Assembly (NCBI RefSeq): GCF_001949145.1
Contig: NW_019091571.1
Coordinates: forward strand, 432,005-445,310
Length of the DNA: 13,306 nucleotides
Source: Acanthaster planci
Taxonomy: Eukaryota; Echinodermata; Asteroidea; Valvatida; Acanthasteridae
Direction: 5' to 3'
Below are positions 1-9,117 of the stretch, piece after piece; position 1 is the first letter of the stretch; each line of letters starts with the position of its first letter. The position numbers were made by a program, and so were the translations under genes. The notes under the pieces are model-generated. The model had not been told where the DNA came from, did not search any database, and saw only the letters and a program-made list of their open reading frames with translations.

Positions 1-171
1 GAACTCATCACACCCTTCATAGACACCCTCCTCTTATAGGCAACTCATACCCCAGGGGTTAAGGGCTTTAACACACTTTTTGTGTGACTTTGTACTCTTT
101 GTCAATGTACAAGAGCTTTGGTATATTTGACATCCATAATTAGGTTTCCTGTATTTTTTGTGCTTTTCCAG

Positions 172-216
172 ACAGCAGAAAAAAGTGAAGTTGCGATGTC
201 GTCCAGCGATTCATAA
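172..216 (+). CDS. Possible terminal coding exon of an upstream + strand gene (unidentified)
   Basis: A strong-looking acceptor (a long T-rich tract ending GCTTTTCCAG at 171) is followed by an open frame of 14 codons, TAEKSEVAMSSSDS, and a TAA at 214-216. An AATAAA lies 110 bases downstream at 328-333. A Ser/Glu-rich tail, stop and nearby poly(A) signal are what the last exon of a neighbouring gene would look like. There is no recognisable domain, and chance could produce all of it. It could equally be a 5' untranslated exon of ECH1. Confidence 0.2.
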   Translation, partial: TAEKSEVAMSSSDS

Positions 217-863
217 ACTCTGCTATTGTGAACCCAGAATTTGGCTATTGAAAATTTGTGGGGAAAAAGGGCTGCTCCTGTACAGTAGACAACGTATCAC
301 TGAAGAAATGGAAATTTAGACAAGGAAAATAAAATTTCAGGCAATTTTGGGCGCAAATGAATGTGAGGTTTTCTCCCTCGAATGATGTCACAGTTTTGCT
401 CATGAATATGGATGGTGCATTTTTGAGGGATGCTGAGAAAAGTTGCACACTGAAAGTGATATTCTTGTCAGTTCCAAATGTCCCCTACATGTGCATTGTA
501 CTTGTACCTATTCCTTAATTTTCACAACAATTTTTGCCAATTTTAATAGTTTTGAGTATTTTTAAAATCAAATGATGGACTTGGGACTGAATGGCTGGTG
601 ACTTATGACTGACACAATTGCAACTCCTTCTGTTAAGAAACAACCTTCTAATAAACCCACAGGTGTTCTTGTATACTTGTATAGATTTAGTGTACTCAGA
701 TATCTTAAAATAACCCCGAGTCACCTAAGCATCTTCTATTGTATTGTGGAGCACCTTTGTACTTTGCTTAATTTGTAAACGTTTGGTTGAGAGACAGACT
801 GCCTTAGTGAATTGGAGGGGTTGTGTGAGTGAATTCATTTTTATTCCTGTTAAACCAATTCAG
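217..863. other. Upstream noncoding region of ECH1
   Basis: AT-rich sequence with no convincing exon, TATA box or known repeat. The AATAAA at 328-333 could end an upstream transcript. If the ATG at 902 is the real start, the ECH1 promoter should lie here. If ECH1 has an earlier exon, this is intron. Confidence 0.4.
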
Positions 864-901
864 GGAACAGGTTTTTGGGGAAAGCTGTGCTCCTTCGCAA
901 C
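864..901 (+). other. ECH1: Possible coding extension of ECH1 (tail of a mitochondrial presequence)
   Basis: In the ECH1 frame, codons upstream of the ATG at 902 read NRFLGKAVLLRN and then MSSDAP. The extension has Arg and Lys, no acidic residue, and alternates with hydrophobic residues, as mitochondrial presequences do. A pyrimidine-rich tract leads to an AATTCAG that could be an acceptor (ending 863), and a second AG ends at 870. The vertebrate enzyme has a longer N-terminus with a presequence. No initiating exon was identified upstream, so this rests on composition and frame only. Confidence 0.4.
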
Positions 902-1029
902 ATGTCCTCAGATGCGCCATTCAACTACAGTTACGAGACGTTGGCCGTGAGCCAGCCAAGGGATTACGTCAAGCAAGTAGAGATAAACAGGCCTGAGATT
1001 AGGAATGCTATGAACCAGACATTTTACAG
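902..1029 (+). CDS. ECH1: ECH1 exon A: N-terminal residues 1-42
   Basis: This exon encodes the start of the isomerase and ends in RNAMNQTFY plus two bases of an Arg codon, before the donor GTGAGT at 1030. The ATG at 902 has A at -3, a favourable context. It is not preceded at once by a stop: 16 more in-frame codons run back to a TAA at 851-853. The exon may therefore start at an acceptor at 863 or 870 and be an internal exon. Confidence 0.9.
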
Positions 1030-4000
1030 GTGAGTCAGAATGTCTGTCATACAGCAGCAGTACCTAGATTTGTGCAAGTAGTTATTGCATTCCACTAGAT
1101 CATTGAGAAATTTTTTGCAGGGGGGAGGGGTACATGTATCCTTCCACTTTTTGGGTCAAGGGTAAGGAGGCCATGTCACCCCCCCATGTTTAAAATACCT
1201 TTATGATGAGAGACGTGCAATGTTAGGGGGGCAATTTCACTTCCCTTCTTTTTGCTCCGCATGCAAATAGGCCCAAAATGTAGGAGACTTGAGCATTGAT
1301 TCTTAATGAATAGCTGTTGAATGTTTGTCCATCGGTTTTTTTTCCCCAGAGAAATGAGGGAGTGTTTTCGAGAGTTGGCTGTGGATGGGGATTGCAGGGT
1401 TGTTTTGCTAACAGGAGCTGGGAAAATATTCACTTCAGGTATGATGATGAACTGATTCTAAGCAAGACCTCTTGACTTTGTTTCCTCTTGTATCCTCTTG
1501 AGAATTTTATGATCCTGATGAAGGCAGATGTTACATTAACTAATTGCTCAATTAAATAGATAAGTGATCACTGTATTCGGTGGTGTATGATGTTTTACAT
1601 TGACACTCAAGACAAAACCTGCTCAGTATGCCAATTACTGAATTTGCATAAGAACAACAATGGACAGGAAGAACTGAAGGAAGCACCCAACCTTGCGGTT
1701 CAGTCTGTGATGTCATAAGTAATGAGATGGCTAATTGGCCAGGCTGTGCTATCACAGTGAGATACCTTTGGAAAATCTCTCAGGGCTCTAAATATGGCAG
1801 TTCATTACAATATCGTGGTTTGTCCACACAAACTTAAACAATCCCATAGGTAACCACTGAGGTCAGTTTTTGTTATAGCTTATCACTTGCTATACAAATA
1901 AGCCCCAAGTCAATATGTTCAATATGTTAGGGTCCTACTAGTGTTTTTTATTCATTTGTTTTTCCTCAAGTTACCTCTACTTTATTGTGTTTCCCTATTT
2001 GTCCTTTGCAAGGTGATCAATCAGCAAAATTAAACCTTAATCCCCACGTGTATTGATTTGCTATTATGTGTAAATCATATACAGTGTTGTTGCGTTTGTC
2101 ATGGTGAGGGTTAGTAAACAAAGTTGAAGTTGCCACAGTAATGAAAAAGCTTATAACTTGTACAGAAAAATCTCTTCTTATTGTCACACAACATCTGAGG
2201 AAATACATGTACTTAATGAAAAGAAGGAAAAACCTGCCATGCCATCCCACCAAATCAGTTGGGTCTGAGAGCTAATTTGCCTGGATTCTGCTAGCATTCA
2301 AACATGCAGAATCCTAATCCTAAAGCAAGCCCCAAAACCCTTTGCCAATCAAGTCGCCAATGAGGATCTTTGAGAATCAAAACATTTAGATAAATGGATT
2401 GCTAAACTAGCAATATGACTTTTATCACATCCTTAGAGTTGTTTTATTGTTTGAAATAACCGACAGGACTTGACCTGGTGGACTCAGCCAGTCTATTCTC
2501 GACAGACACAGAGGTTGGGCGTAAGGCAGTGGAACTAAAACAGAGGGTGTCTGAAATGCAGGAGTCATTTACAGTCATGGAAAAGGTACCAACAGATCAT
2601 CACTTTGCAGATATCAACTTGTTTATACCTTTGTACTATGGCCTCTCAGTCTGTAGCAACCTGTTGGTGGTGCACTATGTTGGTAATTGTCCCTGTTGAG
2701 TGTATAGAGTCTGGTTGCCTTACTTCCCCTTTGGCAACAAAGAAAGAGGCTTGGTGGGCACCTGAATGTCATTGCTGATTTGCACTTGGTGCCTATTTGA
2801 AGACCCACCAGGCGTGTACATTTTTTGAAAAAAAGTATGCACCCCATCGATGTGAACATATGATACTTCAACCTGACCCACGTTGTTGGTCTGTAAAAAT
2901 CCCCCTTTTCACAGAGACGAAAAGAAGCAGCTTTAAGACCTCTTTTGAAGTCCCAATGTTTGCACATTTCAACTTGAATGGTAAGGTACTGCACCAAAAT
3001 GCCGTGTTGCGTGCAGCATAATATAATTTTGTGTTAGTTTCTGATTTCAATTTGAGCCAAGGTCACGTCACTAGGACCGTGTAAAATTAGAATTTAAACC
3101 CTCGCTACAAACGCCCCTCTTCTTATGATGAAGCTCTTTTTTCGCGGTACGTGGTCTTGTGTGAAACCTGCCCTGGACTTGTGCTGATGACAGCTTAATG
3201 TTTCCTTGTAAATTGATGCCACATGAGGCTACATTATTCTTTTGTTAGTCATTCTATTGTCAAAGCAGGGTTTTGACTCGTAAACCTTGGGTCACAGATT
3301 TGAATCCAGCCAGTGGTCACATGTTGTGACCTGAAGCAAGTCACTTTACTCCCACTTGCCTCTCTCCACCAAGGAGTATAAATCTCAAGGAGATACAGTG
3401 TAGATTGGGTTGATCAGAATTTTTGGTGGCAAAGGTTTGGAAAGCTTAACTTATGTAAAAAGAGGCACTGATTTAAATAAAAGCACTCTCATTGACCCCA
3501 CGTACAATATTGTTTAGATATTAGGCCGTTCCATCGGCCCAACTCCCATCTTTTTGAGATATTTGTCATTTTTGCCCTAAAGTGTCATTTTTAAAAACTA
3601 AATTTGATAAAAGTTCCGAATTTTGAATTCAAATGTTGTTACAGTCTTATCTTGTGTAAAAAGTGGTGCTGAGTCCTACTCTCCACCTTAACCATTCTTG
3701 AATCAGTTGTCACTTTTCACCAAAAATTTCAATTACCACCAAACTTAATTTAAAGTTAGGATTGGTTGAACAATAAAAGTACCGGTAACCTTATTGACCA
3801 ACTTTCTTGTATGCCATTTTTATGACATTTGATATATGAACTAAAATCTCTGTTCTCACCAAATATGAATTTTTAGTGTTGTCTTTTCGAGACTGTTTTG
3901 CTCTCAAACACTCTTTTTAGCAATTTGGCCCGATAATCAATAATCATGCCATATGTTCCATTGGTATTTTTATAACCTATTACGGTTAAAGTTTCTTCAG

Positions 4001-7000
4001 GATGATCAAAGTGACACGGTCATTTTATAATAGTCCGAGACTTATTTGTTCCTTTTGCCAACTCTGAAATAAAAGTTCAAATTTCCATCATCATCGCTAT
4101 CATCTTCATTTTCCAATCTCATTCATCTCCTCACTATCTTCTTTGTCCTCTTCTACATCTTCTGATTCTAAGGTTTCTGACAGCACAGTTGGCATCTGGC
4201 TGCCAGAAAACCAACGTGGTACATAGAGTCTATCGACTTCCTTCAAGCTATGATCTCTAGGATGAATGTTGTCCAACAGGTCTTTTAGATGGGCGCGCTT
4301 CCACATGTACTGTACATGTATGTGACGTAGTTGCATCTTGCAGTCTTCTGCTTCAGTACCTCTTGACGGGGGAAGCATTCTTGTATCGATGCCTTTGATC
4401 TTGTTCAAAGGACTATCTGGGTCCAGTGATTTGTATTTATTTAGGAATGTCTTCAATCTAGCCTCATTCGCAGATGATGATCTTTGACCGTAGATGTATT
4501 TCTCCACCAGGCCGTCATTGTCTTCAAAGCGGTTATTCCCTACAAGATGCCTATGGCCCTCAAGATGAAGAGGACTCTTTGCGGCCAAAGTTAGTGGTCT
4601 GACTTTCCTCCTTTCTCGAGAAGGACGAAGTATAGTCACTTCCAGTTGACGTATCCAGGCCATGCCTTGTAGAGAATTGGACCAATGTGGCTTGCTAGGG
4701 AAGTGATGTTGACATATCTTCCATTGTTATCACTTAAATGTACCAAATCCATCCACATATTGGAGGCAACTTGTCTGGTATGATAAGGAGAAAATGATCG
4801 TAACATTCTGGTTTGGATTTGCTTTTGACAGCACACTTAGATGATACATCAGGTGTGTACCGACTTCCACCTGTGAGCATACAAATTCTGACACTTTATG
4901 CACCACAGTTCCTGATGCAGGTGATGTGTTTTGCAAACACTTCCCGTCATGTGCAACAACAACCCTCTGTCCTGTCAGAGTAGCGTACTTGTCATCTTTC
5001 CATTCGTCCATGAAGAATTTCAGAAGTGCTGTTTGAAAGCTTGAAGATCTCAATGCATATTTGAAATGGTTGGGATGTAATTGGTCGGCAGTCAGAGCTA
5101 GTGATGTGAAATGATCCATCATTTACACCTCTTGCCTGCTGTTCTACGTTCTTGATACTCTTCACATGGCTATCACAGACAAAGTGTACTTCATTTGTCT
5201 GCTTGCTGCATATAATTCTGAGGACTGTCTTTGCTACACTACTATAATGGAGAGACAAGTCGGAGGGCAGTGCTGGAATGATGAACAAAGTATCATATAG
5301 GACAACATCTGTTATTGCTGGACCTGTGTGTTCAATCTAGGCTTCAAAATGCTTGGAGGGTTTGGACTTTGGAATTTTCCTCATTGTTTCATACAAACTG
5401 ACAAGACCAAAAGTTTAATATCTGAATTAATTACAAATCTGTAAATCAAAGTCTGCTTCTTGAAACATAAGATATGATTGTTACAGCATTTGCATCCACA
5501 ATTCTGATTTTTTTGGCCAGGTTTGGTATGTTTTGGTGGGGGGAGGGCCAGCAAACATGGCAGATATTTTTTGAATGGTTTGATTGGGGTCACTGACACA
5601 GCCAGGTGTACAATATAGCCTAGTTGCACTGTATAGCATTGCCAAGGGTCAGTAATACGGGTGTGCTTTAAGCATGAGTATTTGCTTACCGCTTAAAATA
5701 TTGTCTTAGCGTAAAATAGGTTTCCTGCCTGACTGTCAGGCAATCTGTGCATCTAAGTGTTGGTTGTCTGTTGTTTAATGCCAAGTACAGAATTTTGCTA
5801 AGAAATAATTTCTCCATAGAAACTCTGAGAAATTTGGCCCAGATGTCACAGCATTAGGCTACCATAGTGCAAGAAACTTACTTCACTGTTTTCTGATCCC
5901 TGGTGTGATGTCTTAGAATTTTCCAGATTTCAGGTTTTTTGACCCCCAGATGCGTAATCATTCATGTTTTACTTTTTTTGCAACTCTCTTTCTGTCAGAA
6001 AAAAGATGCAAGATTCACTTAATCCTAGCTTTTTTTCATGAGAGAACTTATCTCTCGTATGTTAACAAAAGCCTTGAAATGTCCCAGTATTTTGTTTTCG
6101 GAAGTTTACAGCCCTTCCGCTGGACGTTTTATTGGATTTTCTTCTTCCTCCAATCTCACCCCTGCAATATCCCACTTGTTTTGACAGTGTCTGAAGCCTG
6201 TAATTGCTGCAGTCCATGGGGCTTGTGTAGGTGCAGGGGTGGACATGATCACTGCTTGCGATATCCGGCTGTGCACTCAAGATGCCTGGTTCCAAATCAA
6301 AGTAAGCCAACTATGGTTGAAATCATGTTTGTGTGTGAGCAAAAAAAAATGAAATTTCAGACACAGAGTAATGCTAAATCATAGCATCGATCAAATACAT
6401 GCATATGTAATGATGACTTCACACTGTTTACACATGTGCTTTCCTGTAGGAGCTAGTTGGGAATAAGAGATTGAAGTTCCATAGAAAGGTATACAAGTAA
6501 CACAGCATGATGTCACTGGCACATAAACCTATCATGTTTCACTTTTACTTGCCGGTGTCTCTCGACCAGGGAAGAGTGGGGGAGGGCGGCATCAACATCT
6601 TGCTGTCATTTTGACACCAATTTTGTTAAAATTGGATAAGTTGTTCTCGTGCAACACACATTTTTCAGAGACAGAAGAAAAAAAATAAAATAATAAATAC
6701 ACCTTTTCTACCACTTGCTCAATGCACGTGGGCCATCACGTATGAGGATATGTGAACTTCAATTGACCATAAGATCAGAAGCCTACAGTGTATGTCACAT
6801 TGAATGGAAAGTCTTTTTCGAAATGATCAGGGAAGTGACAGCTGGCTGTGAGATGGTCAAAAATAGCCCGGTCTCATTTAGACCCAAGCGTCCCAAGTTC
6901 AAGCTGTGTGTGCATTACTTGGCAAAGACTAGAAATGAATCGTGTGTTCATGGAAGGAGATAGCCAGTTGCTACAGAAAATGTCCCATGGATGTGCGATG

Positions 7001-8453
7001 TTGCTAGCCAGTGCCATGCAGATTTGTTGGACGTGGCCTTGCATCATAGAGATGACCCCAGCTCTGTTGTTTCGTCAACTAGTCATCATTTGGAAGTTGA
7101 TGGGAAACCTCAGCTAGACCATCTGTGCTGTAACTCTCTTTTTCTCAGACATTGTTCTGCAATCTTTGTCGCTAGGAAGTGGAAATGGGACTTGCTGCAG
7201 ATCTTGGCACACTTCAGAGATTCCCTAAGATCATTGGCGATGAGAGTTGGTTGAGAGAGATCATCTACACAGCTAGGAAGTTCAGCAGCGATGAGGCCCG
7301 AGAGAAAGGATTTGTCAGGTCAGTGAAACAAAGTCAATACTTGAAAGCCAAATTTTTAGCATTTCTGTGAAAGAAGAGCTCAACCCCATGTCCGAAATTT
7401 TGTCAATTCTGACTTAACTGTACTGCTAACGTTCACCCCATTTTGTTCAGAAGGCATATTTGCATCATTGTTTCTCCACAGTGGTGTCTTTGAGACGAGA
7501 GAAGCTATGCTTGAAAGCGCTATAGAAACAGCCTGCATAATCGCAAGCCGTAGTCCCATCGCTGTGCAGACGTCCAAGGCCAGCGTCTTGTTCTCTAGGG
7601 ACCACAGTGTAGCTGACGGTCTCAACGACGTGGTAAGACAATTTTGATTTGAATCGCAGTTATTAAAATAAATTGTGGACGGAAGGGATGGCTCCTCAGA
7701 TTCGATTGGGATGGCAGATATATACAAAAAATAACACGCAGCAGATGTTTCTTCCAGTATACTGAGTACTGTAGTCCAAGCGTTTTTAAAACTTGTTTTG
7801 TTGTCTTGGAAACATCAGAGAAGTTGTAGATTTTTTTATTAGCCCTAAATCTGTGCATACAGCCTCTCTCTAAAGTCGTACTCTCTCACCTGCTTCTCCA
7901 GTAAAGTTATGTGATTGCCTTATCCCTCAATTTGAAGGTTTTTTTTTAGGAATGTCTGTTATCTGTGACCACTCATTGCACATTGGGTTAGCATCTTCGA
8001 TAATATGCTCTGCCCCTCACTTTACAAGAAAGCTAGACACAGGTCCAACGAACAATGAGAATAAACATTCTCATTCAAAGTGGATTACTTCTGCTAGGGC
8101 CACTGTGAGTTCTGTTTGGGAATTTCCTGTGTTGCTGTCATTTTCCTAACGGAAGTAGGCTGTTCCCTCGGAAAGCATACAAAGAACTTGCCAGCTGTTT
8201 CCAGGAAGAAGAGCTGGTGTACCCAAATGGAACAAGCGGCATTCTCCTTGGAACGTTCTTCAGCATTCAAGTTCTTGAGACAATCCCTTAACTGAACAGA
8301 ATGTGGTTTATTCCATGAAATATAATCAGGTTATCATACTATTTTTATGTGTGACAGACGACGTGGAATGCCAGCATGTTGCAGAGTGAAGATTTGATGA
8401 AAGCGACGACAGCAGCTATGCAGAAGACTAAACCCACATTCTCAAAGCTGTAA
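902..8453 (+). CDS. ECH1: Delta(3,5)-delta(2,4)-dienoyl-CoA isomerase, seven coding exons, complete from the ATG at 902
   Basis: The coding sequence is join(902-1029, 1350-1438, 2467-2585, 6188-6301, 7176-7318, 7482-7632, 8358-8453), 840 nt and 279 residues plus TAA. The enzyme moves the double bonds of 3,5-dienoyl-CoA to 2,4-dienoyl-CoA during beta-oxidation of unsaturated fatty acids with odd-numbered double bonds. It is a crotonase-fold protein of mitochondria and peroxisomes. The translation follows vertebrate ECH1 throughout: [10 protein letters not shown] (29-38), [12 protein letters not shown] (65-76), the [10 protein letters not shown] oxyanion region (122-131), [15 protein letters not shown] (151-165) and [11 protein letters not shown] (237-247). 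The catalytic acids Asp176, Glu196 and Asp204 of rat ECH1 correspond to D131, E151 and D159, with the same spacing of 20 and 8. The last residues TFSKL contain a type 1 peroxisomal signal. Reading from 902 gives no obvious mitochondrial presequence, but the frame stays open upstream to 854. All splice sites are GT-AG and I see no inactivating change. Confidence 0.95.
1030..1349 (+). other. ECH1 intron 1
   Basis: A 320-bp GT-AG intron (phase 2) with a long T tract before the acceptor. It contains a short C run near 1179 and no recognisable element. Confidence 0.88.
1350..1438 (+). CDS. ECH1: ECH1 exon B: residues 43-72 plus first base of codon 73
   Basis: The exon follows a T-rich tract and the acceptor ending CCCCAG at 1349. 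Its first A completes the Arg codon begun in the previous exon, and the product reads [20 protein letters not shown] then TGAGKIFTS. This matches the FWREMVECF...GAGKMFTAG region of vertebrate ECH1. It ends before the donor GTATGA. The next in-line AG (1350-1351) would break the frame, which fixes the acceptor. Confidence 0.92.
1439..2466 (+). other. ECH1 intron 2
   Basis: A 1,028-bp GT-AG intron (phase 1). No gene or named repeat is visible. It contains a perfect 9-bp inverted repeat with a 14-base loop at 2283-2314 (GGATTCTGC / GCAGAATCC). Confidence 0.88.
2467..2585 (+). CDS. ECH1: ECH1 exon C: residues 73-112
   Basis: The acceptor CGACAG ends at 2466. Two bases complete the Gly codon, followed by [10 protein letters not shown] and an amphipathic helix ending in ESFTVMEK. 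This is the variable helical segment between the GAGK strand and the oxyanion loop of the crotonase fold. The donor is GTACCA at 2586 and the exon ends on a codon boundary. Confidence 0.92.
3265..3400 (+). mobile_element. tRNA-derived SINE fragment, 5' end degraded
   Basis: A run at 3271-3313 resembles the 3' half of a tRNA gene: ACTCGTAA, then GGGTCACA, then GATTTGAATCC at 3297-3307, which is a B-box promoter (GGTTCGAATCC) with two changes. It is followed by a tRNA-unrelated core at about 3329-3392, including AAGTCACTTTACTCCCACTT and CTCTCTCCACC, ending near AGTATAAAT. This tail is typical of SINEs seen widely in marine invertebrates. No A box is clear, so the head is truncated or worn. It lies in the sense direction of the ECH1 intron. 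Confidence 0.65.
4106..5414 (-). pseudogene. Decayed copy of a multicopy invertebrate protein family (nuclease-like, possibly mobile)
   Basis: Read on the minus strand, five successive pieces continue one protein, with a frame change at each join. The first (5336-~5095) has [11 protein letters not shown] and an Arg-Gly segment before GSFHIT. The second (~5095-4820) has [20 protein letters not shown] and [14 protein letters not shown]. The third (~4835-4665) has [20 protein letters not shown] and LYKAWPGY. The fourth (4643-4611) reads [11 protein letters not shown]. The fifth (~4605-4109) has [33 protein letters not shown] and an acidic tail. There are also in-frame stops at 5337-5339 and 5415-5417. 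The motif order is that of a family, usually annotated only as uncharacterised, with many copies in cnidarian, mollusc and lower deuterostome genomes. The usual acidic EADT-type motif is altered to EVGT, and the following Asp-rich block appears deleted. I recognise the family by motif order and cannot name it securely. Confidence 0.7.
6188..6301 (+). CDS. ECH1: ECH1 exon D: oxyanion loop and first catalytic Asp, residues 113-150
   Basis: The exon starts after TTTTGACAG and reads [20 protein letters not shown] then [18 protein letters not shown], in frame with its neighbours. It holds the family's HG..IGGG oxyanion-hole loop, here with Ala in place of the middle Gly (G-A-G), and D131, the counterpart of rat Asp176. 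The donor is GTAAGC at 6302. Confidence 0.95.
6302..7175 (+). other. ECH1 intron 4
   Basis: An 874-bp GT-AG intron (phase 0). It includes an A-rich run near 6675-6700. Open frames in 6715-7117 have no recognisable motif, and the sequence from 7176 on is accounted for by the next exon. Confidence 0.88.
7176..7318 (+). CDS. ECH1: ECH1 exon E: second and third catalytic acids, residues 151-197 plus two bases
   Basis: The acceptor GCTAG ends at 7175. The exon encodes [20 protein letters not shown] and continues to [15 protein letters not shown], which aligns closely with vertebrate ECH1. E151 and D159 correspond to rat Glu196 and Asp204. Asp204 is the residue that distinguishes this dienoyl-CoA isomerase from ordinary enoyl-CoA hydratases. 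The donor is GTCAGT at 7319. Confidence 0.95.
7319..7481 (+). other. ECH1 intron 5
   Basis: A 163-bp GT-AG intron (phase 2), the shortest in the gene, with a TTTCTCCACAG acceptor. Confidence 0.9.
7482..7632 (+). CDS. ECH1: ECH1 exon F: residues 198-248
   Basis: The exon follows TTTCTCCACAG at 7481. Its first base completes a Ser codon, then [20 protein letters not shown] continues into [20 protein letters not shown] and [10 protein letters not shown]. The SP(I/V)AVQ..K and SRDHSVA blocks are typical of ECH1 and form the C-terminal helices. The donor is GTAAGA at 7633. Confidence 0.94.
7633..8357 (+). other. ECH1 intron 6
   Basis: A 725-bp GT-AG intron (phase 0). I see no repeat or coding segment in it. 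Confidence 0.88.
8358..8453 (+). CDS. ECH1: ECH1 last coding exon: residues 249-279 and stop, peroxisomal signal SKL
   Basis: The acceptor TGTGTGACAG ends at 8357. The exon reads [20 protein letters not shown] and ends [14 protein letters not shown]. The WN.SMLQ..DL motif and the TFSKL end match vertebrate ECH1. The terminal SKL is a consensus PTS1 tripeptide bound by PEX5, which supports peroxisomal targeting. Confidence 0.94.
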   Translation, partial: TTWNASMLQSEDLMKATTAAMQKTKPTFSKL

Positions 8454-8823
8454 TCTCTCTGCACTACTGTCCTTGAGATCAAAGGTTGTATGAATCAGTG
8501 TCCATTACCAAACCTCTCTCTCAGGTGTCTAGGTTTGAGAATGGCTATCTGGGAATATGCACGGGTTGTCTTTCCACTGATCTTTTTTCGCACAAAAACG
8601 CAGTCCACTCTTGTTAATACAAGGGTCTTGGGACGTAGTATATTATCTTGTGTTTTCCAAATCCTAGTCTTAAGCTAAAAGTATTTTCCTACTTGAAGTG
8701 CGTCGTTGATTGATATTATCAGTTATGTAACTAATTTATGCATAGGTGTTTCTGTTGATACAGTTATGAATTTGAAACAATTGAAACACGTTCTTTATGA
8801 AAGTGGAATGTAAATGTGTAATG

Positions 8824-8829
8824 AATAAA
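8824..8829 (+). terminator. AATAAA poly(A) signal, probable ECH1 3' end
   Basis: A canonical AATAAA lies 370 bases after the ECH1 stop, followed within 25-40 bases by GT-rich sequence (CTTGTATGGT). A second AATAAA at 8873-8878 is an alternative. Both fit a 3' UTR of about 390-450 bases. Confidence 0.6.
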
Positions 8830-8872
8830 GAATTGTAATCATAAAACTTGTATGGTAATTGAGAAAAGCAAA

Positions 8873-8878
8873 AATAAA
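8873..8878 (+). terminator. Second AATAAA, alternative ECH1 poly(A) signal
   Basis: AATAAA in an A-rich context 49 bases after the first signal. The sequence alone does not say which one is used. Confidence 0.35.
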
Positions 8879-8899
8879 AATGCAACAACAGGCCAAACG

Positions 8900-9117
8900 A
8901 CTCATCACCAATCATTGTCGAAGCCATGTTAACCCATACTGGGTATTGCAAAAGAATGTGCACACAAGTTCATTAACATTTTAGCAGGTGACCAGAGTTG
9001 CATTTTTCTACATGTGTAAAGCGAAGGAAACCAGTGAATTTTGTGTGGATATGAGAGGACCTAGGTCAGGGCCTGGGTAATATTTTTGGCAGGAAAAAAG
9101 TGATTCTTTTTTTTCCA
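8900..9117. other. Spacer between the ECH1 3' end and the MITE
   Basis: No gene or repeat was recognised. The stretch ends in a T run directly before the TTAA that opens the MITE. Confidence 0.4.

Larger units (their letters stand above)
2586..6187 (+). other. ECH1 intron 3, carrying transposon-type insertions
   Basis: A 3,602-bp GT-AG intron (phase 0), much longer than the others. It holds a SINE fragment (about 3265-3400) and an antisense decayed gene copy (about 4106-5414). The stretches 2586-3264, 3401-4105 and 5415-6187 show nothing I can identify, apart from a short TTAGCGTAAAATAGG-type segment near 5690-5760 that may be another repeat fragment. Confidence 0.88.

Noticed and set aside
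40-90. CCCCAGGGGTTAAGGG near the window start as another MITE end
   Set aside because: TTAA next to a G/C run is suggestive, but no partner terminus lies nearby and the match to the 9118-9436 termini is only a few bases.
744-950. 68-residue + strand open frame overlapping the ECH1 start
   Set aside because: It begins at a non-ATG codon and is out of frame with the first ECH1 exon, which has clear homology.
1176-1433. 85-residue minus-strand frame opposite ECH1 exon B
   Set aside because: It is the antisense shadow of a confirmed exon and its intron, with no recognisable feature.
2623-3050. Overlapping open frames on both strands in intron 3, up to 124 residues
   Set aside because: No motif, splice context or composition of a protein. 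Overlap on both strands is typical of chance.
3265-3330. Functional tRNA gene
   Set aside because: Only the 3' half resembles a tRNA. The B box has two changes, no acceptor stem or A box can be formed, and a SINE core follows directly.
5950-6384. 144-residue + strand open frame covering an ECH1 exon
   Set aside because: It reads the exon at 6188-6301 in the wrong frame. The correct frame gives the conserved oxyanion loop and joins both neighbours.
7380-7858. Minus-strand open frames opposite ECH1 exon F
   Set aside because: They are antisense shadows of the exon at 7482-7632 and intron 6, with no homology seen.
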